A DNA stretch of 64,000 bases from Pristionchus mayeri. Lineage: Eukaryota > Nematoda > Chromadorea > Rhabditida > Neodiplogasteridae. The position numbers and the translations under genes are program-made. This document shows positions 31,901 through 39,736 of the stretch, in pieces; position 1 is the stretch's first letter, and every line of letters begins with the position of its first letter. The notes beneath the pieces were generated by a model that saw nothing but the letters and a program-made list of their open reading frames with translations, was not told the DNA's origin and did not search any database. Location: the NCBI GenBank assembly GCA_036245805.1, contig BTRK01000002.1:1674001-1738000 (forward strand), given 5' to 3'.

Positions 31901-33981
31901 CTACCGATAAATCGCTACAAGAACTCAACGTCCATACGCACAATAATCACAAGGAAATACACAATAGTATCAATGCAAAATAATCCAAGTCGCACTCACT
32001 TGATGAAAAAAAGTTAAAGGTGCAGCCACGTCAAGCGATTTTACAGTCGTAAACGACTACGCTAGGTGGTGTAGTGCGGTGATACCGACTACTGCTAGGA
32101 CTACGTATCCCTGCTGTCCAAAGTGCTTCTAGGGAACGTTACCTTTCGCGACCGAGGTCACTACCAATATACCGACCCCGGAGGGATAGAAGGCTTGGTC
32201 TGCCCAGGCGGGGCATCGAACTCGGGACCTTTGTATGACGAGCATAGTCTCTCACTTGATGATGTAGTCTCTCAAATCGTCGGAGACTGTTCGCTTGGGC
32301 GGTCCATTACCAGAAGTTGAAGCACCAGTAGTCTCGGGGGCTGAAGTGTGGTTTAATTTTCTTTGATAACGAGCTGATTGTTATTTTCGCAATAACACAT
32401 GTTCGGAAATGTTTCTCACTGATGTCTTGACCACAGATTATAGCGGAAATTATAGAGTCAACATCGTCGTAAGCCAGCAGCTCATGTATGAACTTGCCAA
32501 GAGGGCCTTCTGAAATTTGCTTGTACATTTCTTGCTATCTTATACATTTATCGAATGCATTTGTCCGGTAATATCTCCAAGAATGATTAATGTTCACTAA
32601 CCTCCAAATTTATCCAGCTGTTTGATTACGTCCCAACTCCCATCGCCAAGCAAGCCTAACATCTGAAAGCGTCGATGCACATTGAGAATAGAATCAAAAT
32701 TACGTCAATCTTAGTATTTGCTGAATTGACATCTTCGAGAGTCAGAGTGAGGTTGGCGAGAGTGTGGATTACTTGAGCAAGTGATTCAATTGAGTTGTTG
32801 AAACCTCAATAATGAAAATGAGGCAGTAAGTCGGATGAGAATTACGACGTCATGGCTTTGGCATATCAAAGGCGAGATGACGTCATAGTTCTCATCCGAC
32901 GTAGTGCCGTAATTAATCGTCAGATGGTTCAGTAGTGCTAACCTTGCGGATTCTCTCCAATAACACCAAGTTCGTTGGAGATCGCTCGAAGGCCGTCGAT
33001 TAGTCTGAAAAAAAAACAGTTTTCCAGTCAAATGAAATTGCAAAACTGAATTTACAGTGATCTCTGCACTCCTTCACCCAGCAATCGCTGTTCGTCTCCA
33101 GTTACCGGCGATTGCGAACATCTAAAACATGAATAATACATATCAATGATGAACTTTTAGTATAAATTAGGGTTGGTTTCGCAATAAATGGCTCTTCATT
33201 TTGCGTTATCTATCGCCGGACAGATTAGCTAGAGAGCGTGTATAATGAAGACAGTCATTTCAGGCGAAGGCCATCCCTGGTATACACCCGTTTGATATTA
33301 CTGAATGAGTGATACATATGAGGTGCACTTGCCTATTCGTAATAAAGCAGAGCCATCCATTGAGAAATGGAGCAAGGCCAGCGCTTGTGAATGCCTTTGA
33401 GGCGTAGTGACCTGAATTATAACCCTTTGAATTCCTGTACTCGAAAGAACGAGATTTTTTCACAGTAGAACAACGTTGCATAAACTAAATGATTTCGTCA
33501 TTGATTTTTTCCACTTTGTGTTTGAATATAGTTCTTTCCAGCGAACAGTCCGAATATAAATTGAGTTGCTGAAAACGCACAAGTTGGATGCTGGTCGGTG
33601 AAATCGCTCGTCCTTATCAGCGCGACTATAGCAAACAACAGGATTGGAACCAAAACTTCGATGGCAAGCCAGATCTGAAACAATATTTGTCATAACACGA
33701 AATGGGCACTATATCGGATGAGATATATGAAGTCATGCCGGCTTTGATAGATCAAAGGCGGCATAACGTCACAGTTCTCATCCAAGCTAGTGCTCCCAAA
33801 ATGATCCTTGATGAGGGGTCTTTTAATGAATCGCAACCCTTGTATATTTAATTTTTTTCAGAAATGAATAACATCAAGGGAAATAATAAAGTACTGAATT
33901 TATGCAACTCACTTTCTGTCTTTTCTTCACTACCACACCTTTCCACAGCAGGAAACGAAGCTGGCGCCAGAATGACACCAT
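8920..33981 (-). CDS. ABCA-subfamily ABC transporter (CED-7/ABT-like)
   Basis: Full ABCA transporter split into about 60 exons: N-terminal TM helix, large extracellular loop, TMD1, NBD1, linker, TM helix, second extracellular loop, TMD2, NBD2. Such proteins move or flip lipids across membranes using ATP. The start is ATG at 33979-33981 ([15 protein letters not shown]), which matches the family's usual N-terminus; the stop is at 8920-8922 after HLSEMR. First exons: 33913-33981, 33581-33674, 33333-33411, 33056-33121, 32943-33004, 32704-32804, 32602-32662; their phases agree. Both NBDs keep Walker A, Q-loop, signature, Walker B and His switch. Two introns appear to be GC-AG (33122-33332 and 9728-9839). 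Some exons remain unresolved: near 16880 (no clear donor), between 19300 and 19800, and near 28650-32520. Expected length is roughly 1,700-1,900 residues. CED-7 is the known nematode member, but orthology cannot be judged by eye. Confidence 0.9.
11592..11717 (-). other. Candidate in-frame cassette exon in transporter
   Basis: Its 3' part repeats the neighbouring exon 11808-11892: both end in [11 protein letters not shown], and both then use a good donor (GTAAGT here, GTGAGA there). Acceptor ATATAG precedes it. The length is 126 nt (42 codons) with open reading through [18 protein letters not shown]. Its phases fit insertion between 11808-11892 and the next exon (about 11300), and skipping it also keeps the frame. 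It may be alternatively spliced or a recent exon duplication. Confidence 0.5.
11904..12011. repeat. Hairpin MITE, family H1
   Basis: About 108 bp inverted repeat, AGAGTTCGCAAATTGGG ... CTCGAACTCT, with arms CATTTCCCACACTATCTC / GAGAGAGTGTGGGAAATGAG around GACCGGTC. It lies in a transporter intron. Confidence 0.72.
12441..12520. repeat. Hairpin MITE, family H2
   Basis: About 80 bp inverted repeat with arms TAGGTCGGATGAGAACT and the reverse of AGTTCTCATCCGACCTAG, and an inner TTTGATATAT / GGCATGACGTCA pair. One of several near-identical hairpins in this window. Confidence 0.72.
13927..15776. mobile_element. 1.85 kb fold-back element, family FB-A
   Basis: Almost the whole element is one long imperfect palindrome centred near 14850. 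Left arm begins GAGTGACTATCAGAGAGAAC and the right arm mirrors it; blocks such as CCGTACAGCG, CGACCTTACGAAGCCGTATC and GGTCGGTTTTTGTA recur inverted at matching distances. Short TTAT on both flanks could be a target duplication. No coding potential. The same family occurs at 40558-42424. Inserted in a transporter intron. Confidence 0.82.
15780..15802. repeat. Poly(C)/poly(G) tract
   Basis: A run of about 14 C immediately after the fold-back element; prone to length change and sequencing error. Confidence 0.7.
18127..19003. mobile_element. Mariner-like non-autonomous element
   Basis: About 877 bp bounded by TCAGGTTGATGCAAAAGTTT and the inverted AAACTTTTGCATCAACCTAA, TA at both edges. The end sequence is mariner-like. 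No transposase frame. In a transporter intron. Confidence 0.72.
19130..20345 (-). other. Transporter inter-domain linker (exons)
   Basis: Exons after NBD1: [20 protein letters not shown] (about 20260-20340), [20 protein letters not shown] (about 20108-20195), [19 protein letters not shown] ... [15 protein letters not shown] (about 19816-19945), then [20 protein letters not shown] (about 19350-19430) and [16 protein letters not shown] (19170-19273). The GSS.FLKN.FG and YGIS.pTL motifs are standard in ABCA proteins right after NBD1. The short EVF-like exon expected after [10 protein letters not shown] was not found. Confidence 0.8.
20866..20976. repeat. Hairpin MITE, family H1
   Basis: About 110 bp hairpin, AGAGTGCGCAATTCGGGTAA ... 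TCCGAATAGCGCACTCT, arms TCTCTTCATTTAACACAC / GTGTGTGAAATGAAGAGA. A second, partial unit follows at about 20982-21018. Confidence 0.75.
21190..21245 (-). other. Partial duplicate of the NBD1 Walker-B exon
   Basis: Reads [14 protein letters not shown] in the transporter's frame and then a donor (GTCAGT). It matches the 3' end of the exon at 21388-21513 ([14 protein letters not shown]). An AG just before it and the same exit phase mean it could splice to the His-switch exon. Only the 3' part of the exon is copied. Confidence 0.55.
21736..21817. repeat. Hairpin MITE, family H2
   Basis: About 80 bp hairpin, GTCGGATGAGAACTGTGACG with inverted match AGTTCTCATTCGAC, inner ATATATCAAA. Lies in a transporter intron. 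Confidence 0.68.
23000..25350 (-). other. Transporter TMD1 (exons)
   Basis: From high to low: [20 protein letters not shown] (about 25180-25275), [20 protein letters not shown] (24864-24974), [20 protein letters not shown] (about 24280-24395), [20 protein letters not shown] (about 23930-24020), [20 protein letters not shown] (about 23725-23826), [20 protein letters not shown] (about 23245-23338), [20 protein letters not shown] (about 23000-23085). Six hydrophobic segments with the MGL, GG.HW and WYF...SYW landmarks of ABCA TMD1. Confidence 0.88.
24585..24835. repeat. Composite of H2 hairpin units
   Basis: GTCGGATGAGAAC and its complement recur at least five times in 250 bp (about 24592, 24660, 24672, 24780, 24803), with the GATATAGCAAAGG core once. 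It looks like one H2 element inserted in or recombined with another, inside a transporter intron. Confidence 0.6.
27722..27826. repeat. H1 hairpin half-copy plus a 23-25 bp direct repeat
   Basis: At about 27726-27778 half of an H1 hairpin (GTGTGTAGAATGAAGAGACC). Directly after it, CTACTATCATGGTTACGTCA is present twice in tandem (about 27778 and 27804). Confidence 0.55.
28051..28078 (-). other. Partial copy of a transporter exon
   Basis: Encodes LNDPFRYLE in the minus frame, matching LNDPLRYAE at the start of the exon just downstream (about 27940-27969). There is no AG acceptor directly before it, so it is probably a remnant of a small tandem duplication. Confidence 0.45.
28882..28974 (+). 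repeat. Truncated tandem unit of the LTR element
   Basis: The first 29 bases of the LTR (TGTTGTATATTCTCG...) are joined at 28910/28911 to the last 64 bases of the internal region, ending with the purine tract AGAAGGGAAG, and then to the full 5' LTR. The same 64 bases precede the 3' LTR at 31576-31639. Confidence 0.7.
28975..29301 (+). repeat. 5' LTR
   Basis: 327 bp, begins TGTTGTATATTCTCG and ends AAATACACAATA. The following TTGGCGTTCAGG would be the primer-binding site position. Confidence 0.85.
29507..29638 (+). repeat. Two 48-bp direct repeats with stem-loop in the gag leader
   Basis: The block from TTCGTTTTG to TTGGGCAGA occurs at 29507-29554 and 29591-29638 with two mismatches. Each contains the palindrome CCAAAATTCTGATTTTGG. 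It lies between the 5' LTR and the gag start. Confidence 0.75.
29674..30694 (+). pseudogene. Retrotransposon gag, frameshifted
   Basis: Start ATG at 29674 ([15 protein letters not shown]). The frame ends at TGA 29983-29985 and continues in another frame from about 29990 ([13 protein letters not shown]), so one frameshift plus the stop splits it. The C-terminal part has a canonical zinc knuckle [14 protein letters not shown] (about 30555-30600) after a second Cys/His cluster starting CGRCGHDH. The basic tail follows. Gag coats and packages element RNA; this copy could not make the full protein. Confidence 0.8.
30695..31677 (+). pseudogene. Retrotransposon protease and 3' polyprotein remnant
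   Basis: Same strand as gag but in another frame. The protease active site reads [14 protein letters not shown] (about 30724-30765). TGA at 30847-30849 interrupts the domain, which resumes with [19 protein letters not shown], the usual end of a retropepsin. After about 30980 the frame is a charged, low-complexity stretch that runs into the 3' LTR. Reverse transcriptase and integrase motifs are absent, so the rest of pol was deleted. Confidence 0.75.
31640..31966 (+). repeat. 3' LTR
   Basis: 327 bp, same length as the 5' LTR with only a few substitutions. Confidence 0.85.
32015..32325 (-). mobile_element. SINE-like retroposon, minus orientation
   Basis: Read on the minus strand it has a polymerase III B-box-like GAGTTCGATGCCCC (about 32210), then segments similar in order to the SINE at 63476-63720 (GGTAGTGACC, GCGAAAGGT, CCTAGCAGT), and it ends GCACCTTTAACTTTTTT. 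Target duplications were not found. Confidence 0.45.
32822..32908. repeat. Hairpin MITE, family H2
   Basis: GGCAGTAAGTCGGATGAGAA and the inverted TTCTCATCCGACGTAGTGCC flank CATATCAAAGGCGAGATGACG. In a transporter intron between exons 32704-32804 and 32943-33004. Confidence 0.75.
33205..33262. repeat. Hairpin MITE fragment, family H1
   Basis: CTAGAGAGCGTGTATAATGAAGA with a weaker inverted match, CTCTTCATTTTGCG, just upstream. A degenerate copy inside the first GC-AG intron. Confidence 0.4.
33704..33795. repeat. Hairpin MITE, family H2
   Basis: GGGCACTATATCGGATGAGA and its inverted partner TCTCATCCAAGCTAGTGCTC around GATAGATCAAAGGCGGCAT. It lies in intron 1 of the transporter. Confidence 0.72.
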
Positions 33982-34675
33982 TACCCGAAGGAACTTCAAT
34001 CGATAATTAACCAACAATAAGCTATGCTTTTCTCGATTATCTATCCGCTTTCTATAACGACAATCAATCAATAATTGCATGAAAAATAAGCAAATCAGAA
34101 AATCAAGCATGAGAAAACGTGGCAGAAACACGATAGCGACAATGGGGAAGAGGTACATATCTTAGTCATTGTGTGAGTAACGTTTCCTCTTGCTTCGAGC
34201 CTTATCAGTGATGACATTCAATTCATGCAAGGGGCAATAAAAGTGCACCGGACGTATCTGCGATTGCCTTTCCCAGATATGCGTTCCTCTTTGTTGAGGC
34301 CCTCGACGCTCATAAGTTCACATAACTGAAATCACAATGTTTGCTTGCTATTGCTTGAGCGGTGGGGAAGGCGCAGTGATGTGATTAGGGAGAAATTTCT
34401 TTGCGTAGCAATCCGTTCAGTGATTTGACTCGGGTCACACGCCGGGTCATGTCCACAGGGCGTTTCTGAGAGTTACCTAATATACGTTATGTGACACGAA
34501 TCTGGCAAGCGAACACTGACAATTTCACATAGTTCGATGTGCCGCGCATTACTCAGGAGTGCTAAGTTCGATCCGCCACCGATGCAGAATGAGGTAGGCA
34601 ACAGCCAACTTTGATATTATATTTTCAAAATGATGAGTTTTCGACATATATTTTATTAATATTTATCAAACGCTA
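33982..34675. other. Transporter upstream region
   Basis: The minus-strand frame stays open upstream of the transporter ATG (to about 34158), but it is not family-like, so I treat it as 5' UTR or promoter. A B-box-like GTTCGATCC occurs near 34566 without a convincing SINE or tRNA around it. Nothing else is supported. Confidence 0.35.
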
Positions 34676-36144
34676 TTAAAACAGAAAAAAAAGTACGGAA
34701 GAAATGCTGGTGCATGGGCCTTCATTTGCACACAGGACATCAATCAGTTGCCCGAGCGGATCCACAATGTGCGTGTAATTAGGACCAGTTTTAATCAGCC
34801 CTCCATAAGTCAGTTCGGCTCCAGATTTCATGTCCACGATGAAGCTCGGCGTCACAGTATATTTTGTTCCGTCAAGTTGGCTAAGCCACGATCGTAGTTC
34901 TTCGGCGGAAAGATTCAGTTTGATGTCTCGTTCCTCCTTTGAGTTGCATACGGCCTAAAATTGTGTGAATATTACACTTGCCAATAGCAAATTCCGGACA
35001 AACACAATCATATCACAGAAGGAAAATTTTTCGAACAGCGATTACAATTCAATTTGGGTGGCGTATTTGCCAAAAGCAAAAGTAATTGTTTGATTCACAT
35101 ACGGATTGGGACGAGCATGATTCACATGCTCGTCCCAATCCGGATGAGGCCGTTGTCGAATTGATGGCATTAACACTTGTGCATCGGCTCACAATATGAA
35201 GTAAAATATCATTAGAGATCAGCGTGGCATGACCCTACAATCACTAAGCGTTTATCTCCGAAAGTGTATCTTCCAGTGCCCTATAATTTGGGAAATCGCA
35301 CATCTGATTTGACACGGAGTTTCTTGAAGGGGGGAAGTTCAAGAAGCAAGCGTTTTGCGCTTTCGATTGCTTGACTGGATCTCGCGACACTAATTTCCAT
35401 CGCTGTAAGCCATGAGCTATCTCGAATTAAGTTGGTGACGATGCTAAAAACATAAATTTACATATTCATACGAATATTTATACCTAAAGGAAGTTGCATC
35501 AATGAGACGAATAAATAGCCTCCGGAAATGCAATGTCTTCCAAACGGCTTGCGCCGGTCCGTTCTCATTAATTTCACACTAAATTTGAGCCTTTACTCTC
35601 GGTATTCATGGTACTACAATATTCTATAATGATAAATCAATCTTTCCATTTTTTTGGATTTTTTATATTATATATTTTAGGAAAGATATCAGCGCAATAC
35701 CTACTTTGAAAGGCGACACAGTTATAAGAAATGTGAACTCTAACTTACATTTATATTTAGCACCTCAGTCCGACCTTGATTGAAGAAGCTTTCGAAGGTT
35801 TGTGCTTGACATATTCACTCCCCGTTTTTTTGGCTCTTGTGCTTCAGAAACGAAAATTCTGTTGTTCTGAACATAAAAAAATTGAGGAAGTTCAAATTGC
35901 TCTAATACCGGATTCAAGGTAACGACTTCAAATCGGCGAAATCCGGAATTTTTCTCGAGTTCGTTGAATGACTTGCACACATATCCGAAGCTTCGACGGT
36001 CCGCATTATTCAGTTCACATATTAAAAAAGGAAGCAGCTCGTTAGGGAGATCGAGTAAGGTTTTCTAAATTGATAGTACCATTGACGTGCGATGTCAAGT
36101 CCAAGATTGGCTACCCCATTAATTGCCGGGCGCTCACTCGACAT
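34676..36144 (-). pseudogene. F-box family paralogue 1 (frameshifted)
   Basis: Seven exons parallel the two intact paralogues in this window: 36115-36144 (start MSSERPAING), 35909-36064 (F-box LLDLPNELLPFLICEL), 35749-35866, 35484-35578, 35302-35443, about 35115-35234, and 34676-34954 (AVCNSKEERDIKLNLSAEEL, to the stop). F-box proteins recruit substrates to SCF ubiquitin ligases through Skp1. The third exon is 118 nt where the paralogue at 43792-46112 has 117, so one extra base shifts the frame near 35768 and gives TGA. The end of the sixth exon is overlaid by a perfect hairpin (35102-35142) that obscures its donor. Probably a pseudogene, unless the extra base is an assembly error. Confidence 0.65.
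35102..35142. repeat. Perfect 18-bp hairpin at an exon end
   Basis: CGGATTGGGACGAGCATG, loop ATTCA, then the exact reverse complement. One arm is exon sequence of F-box paralogue 1. Confidence 0.85.
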
Positions 36145-36925
36145 CAAAGCAATTCCAACCTGAAAAGAGAATAATCAATAACTTTTAGCTATATACCACG
36201 CAAACAATACGATCGAATAAAGCTATTTCGATAGAAGAAGATTACCTCCTTACGTTCAGATGAGAAACTCAGTTTAGAAGAAGGATCACTCGGCAAACAT
36301 CAAGCCGCGTCGCGTGAAGCGTGCGCGTCACGTGTTCAGCATGGTGTTTGCGCAAATGTTGCGCAAAGCGTACTCTCACCCGTCTCTCGAGCAGAGTGCG
36401 TAATTCGTTTTGCTCGCAAGACGAGTGATATAGAAATCAGAAAAAAAGAAGTATATACTGCGTTACATCTCTCAAATCATCGTCGTACTCTGCCATTAGT
36501 TAGGAGAGTCGTTGAGGGCGGCCCAAAGCCGAATCACCAGGACGGATGACAACAGTGTCATCATACCGCCTTTGGCGTCATAGTTCTCATACGATATAGA
36601 GACGAACCACTGTTCCAGAGTAGGGTTGACGTCACTAACAATAAATTGTTTCATTATGGATGTGCTCTCTCTTATCGGCGAGAGCGATTGAGTATTTCAA
36701 ACATATTTCGAGCAGACGATATGTTTCAGTGAAAATTCAATATTTTCTACTTTCCTGTGACAGCGATTGTATGCATGCGTCAGGTGTTGAAATAAAGATA
36801 TGTTTATGATTATGGTTTGCAATAATAGTAAAGGGTTATTATGAAAAGTATTCATCAGAGAAGACCAGAATTAACAATACGGAAAATAAGTTAATATAAC
36901 AATACAGAACGAAGGAAAGGTCGAG
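36145..36925. repeat. F-box intergenic region with H1/H2 remnants
   Basis: About 36390-36430 holds an H1-type end (AGAGTGCGTAATTCG). About 36538-36605 is a worn H2 hairpin (ACGGATGACAAC ... GTTCTCATACGATATAG). No gene is seen. Confidence 0.5.
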
Positions 36926-38299
36926 TCAACAAGTGCGCATGGTCACTCTGTACATGTCGTTAAACGGATCGCTACTTATCCAGCTATAAGACAAACTGTA
37001 AAAACATAATTCTGCTCCAGATTTCACGTGCATGACTTGTCCTTGATTTACGGAATACTTTGACCTGTCTAGCTGGTTTATCCATCGGTGCAGTTCCACC
37101 GCTGAAAATTTCAGGACAATTTCCGTTCTCTCCTTTGAGTTGCATACCGCCTACAATTGGGAATTATTTGCGTAATCTATTTGCCACAGTTTGACACTGC
37201 ACTTAGAGTTCTGATTATGTAATGAGTAATGACGCTAAATTACTAATAAAAGGAAACGCTACACATTGATTGATTCACACACGTCGAATATCCTGGTCAG
37301 TCCATATGAAGTAATGGATGTTCTCGAATTCACTATGTTGACGCTTTCCGAACGACTAACAAGATGAAGGAAGGTTTTATCGCATATCAGCGGATAGCTA
37401 GCCTGCAATGGAAAATTTATGAAATTTATACTGTATTTTTGTCCCTGAAAGTCAACGTAAACTTAATTTTGGCAAATGTAGAGTCTAAACTTCTATACAT
37501 TCTACACGGGCCGGTTGAGCGACAAGGATGCATATGCAATTTAACTAGTCTAGTTTTAAACTCGAAAATGTAGCTCACGTCAGAGTCAATTCTGAACGTT
37601 TTTGTGGAAGTAATCTCAAACAAGAAACGTTTCACATTGTCGAATATCATATTGAAGCCGGCTACATTAATTTCAACACCTTCAAGCTTGTACTCTCGAA
37701 CGAAATTTGTGACGATTCTAAAATCATAAATTACACTTACGGAAAGCTACATCAGTTTACCCAAATGAAGTAGCATCGGTTAGCCTAATAATTAACTTCG
37801 GAAAATGCAGGGTCTTGCAAACAGATTGCATAATTTTCTCTCCATTGGCATTCATTCGACCCTAAATTTAAGATAGATTTATTGAGGTCTACTTTAAGCG
37901 GTGATCCTTAAGAGCCCATACTACATCGGTAGGTCATGTCTTACATTTAGATATAGCACTGAAGTAAATCCGCGCCTGAAGAATGATTCGAGGTAGGCGT
38001 GCGAAACACCCTTAATACGTTGCATTTTCCCGTTCTCTTCGGAAATCAATAACGTATCGCTCAACCATTGCAAGTCAATGAATTCAAAGCGACGACGATC
38101 AGAGCTTTTCTCCAGTTCGTAGAAGCGCCTGTTTACGCGTTGGAAACTCCGACGGTCCTTGTTGCTCAGCTCGTATATAATCGAGGTGAGCAATTCCTTA
38201 GGGACGTCGGTCAAGCATTTCTGAAATGTTCAATTCAATCAACATATTATTTCTAGGTCAAACCTTGGCAACCACACGCATTTTCGGTTCCTCGCTCAT
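36926..38299 (-). CDS. F-box family protein, paralogue 2
   Basis: Six exons in consistent phase: 38264-38299, 37945-38220, 37761-37861, 37579-37717, 37283-37402, 36926-37150; 897 nt, 298 residues. Start ATG 38297-38299 (MSEEPKMRVVAK). The F-box is CLTDVPKELLTSIIYELSNK with NRRFYELE. The C-terminal exon has AVCNSKERTEIVLKFSAVEL, then WINQLDRSKY. The second exon fuses what are two exons in paralogues 1 and 3, so an intron was lost here or gained there. F-box function (Skp1 binding, ubiquitin targeting) follows from the N-terminal motif; the C-terminal domain, which would choose the substrate, is unknown to me. Confidence 0.75.
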
Positions 38300-39736
38300 A
38301 ATTGTACTACACGTTATTGAACCCTGAAATGAAAGTATAATCAATAACCATTGCGGAATACAGGCAAGCAAGGTATGACAAGAAATAAGAATATAGTTGA
38401 CGCTTTCAGCGTAGAAAAAATGCAGAACGTGGCGCGAGCAACTCGCTCGATATCTTCAGTCAATATTGGCGCGAAGCATCGCAATATTTTCTCTCACTGG
38501 ATTTCGCCGATCATAGCTGTAAAAACGCGCAAGCTATGATGACTGAGAATAGCGAGGGTTTGTCATTGCTATTGTGGAATCCGATTTACTATTTTCCGAA
38601 GAGCCGAAGCTATCGTACACAAGCGATTCACCGTAGACTAATGTTGTATACGGGTATCAAATGTTTCGTGATTTAGTGATGGAAAACAAGTTTTCGAAAA
38701 ATGCGAACCCTCGACTACAAGTTGCGACAAAGTGCATTGAGTGAAGAGTTTTGTTTTTCAAATTCGATTGGAATGACGCGATGGAGAGGATCATAAAACT
38801 CTCCTCGTTTTGAATGTGCTTCCAGTTAGTCGACGAGATTGTGAGCACAGGTGCATCAAAACGGGATAAACTGCTGACTCAGGCTGTATCCCGATTTCGC
38901 ACAAACTGTCTCGTCGGTCATATGTGTCAGTTTCTCCATGGATAAACTATTACTCTTCAATTTTTGTATCAATATTGCTACGCGTTGTTATCTCAGGATA
39001 AATGAAAAGCAGCTGCCATTTATTTACATGATCCTGTTCGAATGTTCGCATTATTTTTAATACCAGCTGCTGTAGATATGTGCATTTTGGAGCTTACAGC
39101 ATACGGATACTATTATTTTAGTGCTCAAATTAGTGATTTCTTGTCATTTTGTCTCTCACGGCTCAGAAAAAAACAAGATATAAATTATTAGCATTATATG
39201 AATCCGATTGATGTAATTCTGCAGACTTTGGAGAATGAATTGCTTGCTTTCTCGGCCATTTGCACTCATTGCATTCATTTTCGATATTCGAACTGCCATT
39301 TCCGTTTTTTATCTTAGTCACACAGTACTATTGCTCATTGTTGCCCCCCCCCCAATTGGTATAGGTGCACTGTCGAAGCCTACGAAGCCTACGCGCTTTC
39401 CGGGTTTGCCATAAAATATGCATAACCAGAACAAAACATGGACCCCCTTGTTTATCCGTTTTAGTATGCCACTTGTGGGCCTGATTGTCATAGACTATGC
39501 ATAGCGAGAACAAAGGTGAAGTCACTCGTTACGCGAGACCTAATCTCGAATTCACCGCACTCCATTGTTGTCGTTAGACCCCCGTTCTCTTTCTCTGTCT
39601 TCCTTCTCTCGCGTAGCCTAGGGAAATGGTCCTCTCGAAGGATATAATGTTTTTTCCGCACATTTGTTTGAATAGCTTTGCCATGTAATTAATCGCTAAG
39701 TTAGTCAATTACTCATTTCACGCATTGACGTTTGAG
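38300..39736. other. Intergenic region between divergent genes
   Basis: No exon series found. It lies between the minus-strand F-box gene and the plus-strand FAR gene and probably holds both promoters. A short C run occurs at about 39345. Confidence 0.4.

Larger units (their letters stand above)
28975..31966 (+). mobile_element. LTR retrotransposon derivative (Ty3/gypsy-type, no RT/IN)
   Basis: 2,992 bp with two 327-bp LTRs (28975-29301, 31640-31966) that differ at only a few positions, so insertion is recent. The purine tract AGAAGGGAAG precedes the 3' LTR. Inside are a gag with zinc knuckles and an aspartic protease domain, both broken, then a Ser/Glu/Lys-rich frame to the 3' LTR. No reverse transcriptase, RNase H or integrase: about 3 kb expected for a full element is missing. 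Sense strand is opposite to the host transporter. No clear flanking target duplication, partly because of the truncated tandem unit on the 5' side. Family assignment rests on gag and protease style only. Confidence 0.85.
25540..33411 (-). other. Transporter first extracellular loop (exons)
   Basis: Family landmarks in order: [20 protein letters not shown] (spliced, about 33350-33590), [18 protein letters not shown] (33056-33121), [18 protein letters not shown] (32943-33004), [16 protein letters not shown] (32704-32804), [17 protein letters not shown] (32602-32662), [16 protein letters not shown] (about 28590-28650), [20 protein letters not shown] (about 28190-28300), [20 protein letters not shown] (about 27860-27969), [17 protein letters not shown] (27504-27559), [20 protein letters not shown] (27306-27408), [17 protein letters not shown] (about 26900-26990), [20 protein letters not shown] (about 26385-26465), a following exon at about 26010-26112, and QQEPYPCY (about 25545). 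An LTR element and two H2 hairpins interrupt the introns. Confidence 0.85.

Noticed and set aside
34545..34620. B-box-like GTTCGATCC upstream of the transporter
   Set aside because: No A-box, tail or target duplication could be found; the match is too short.
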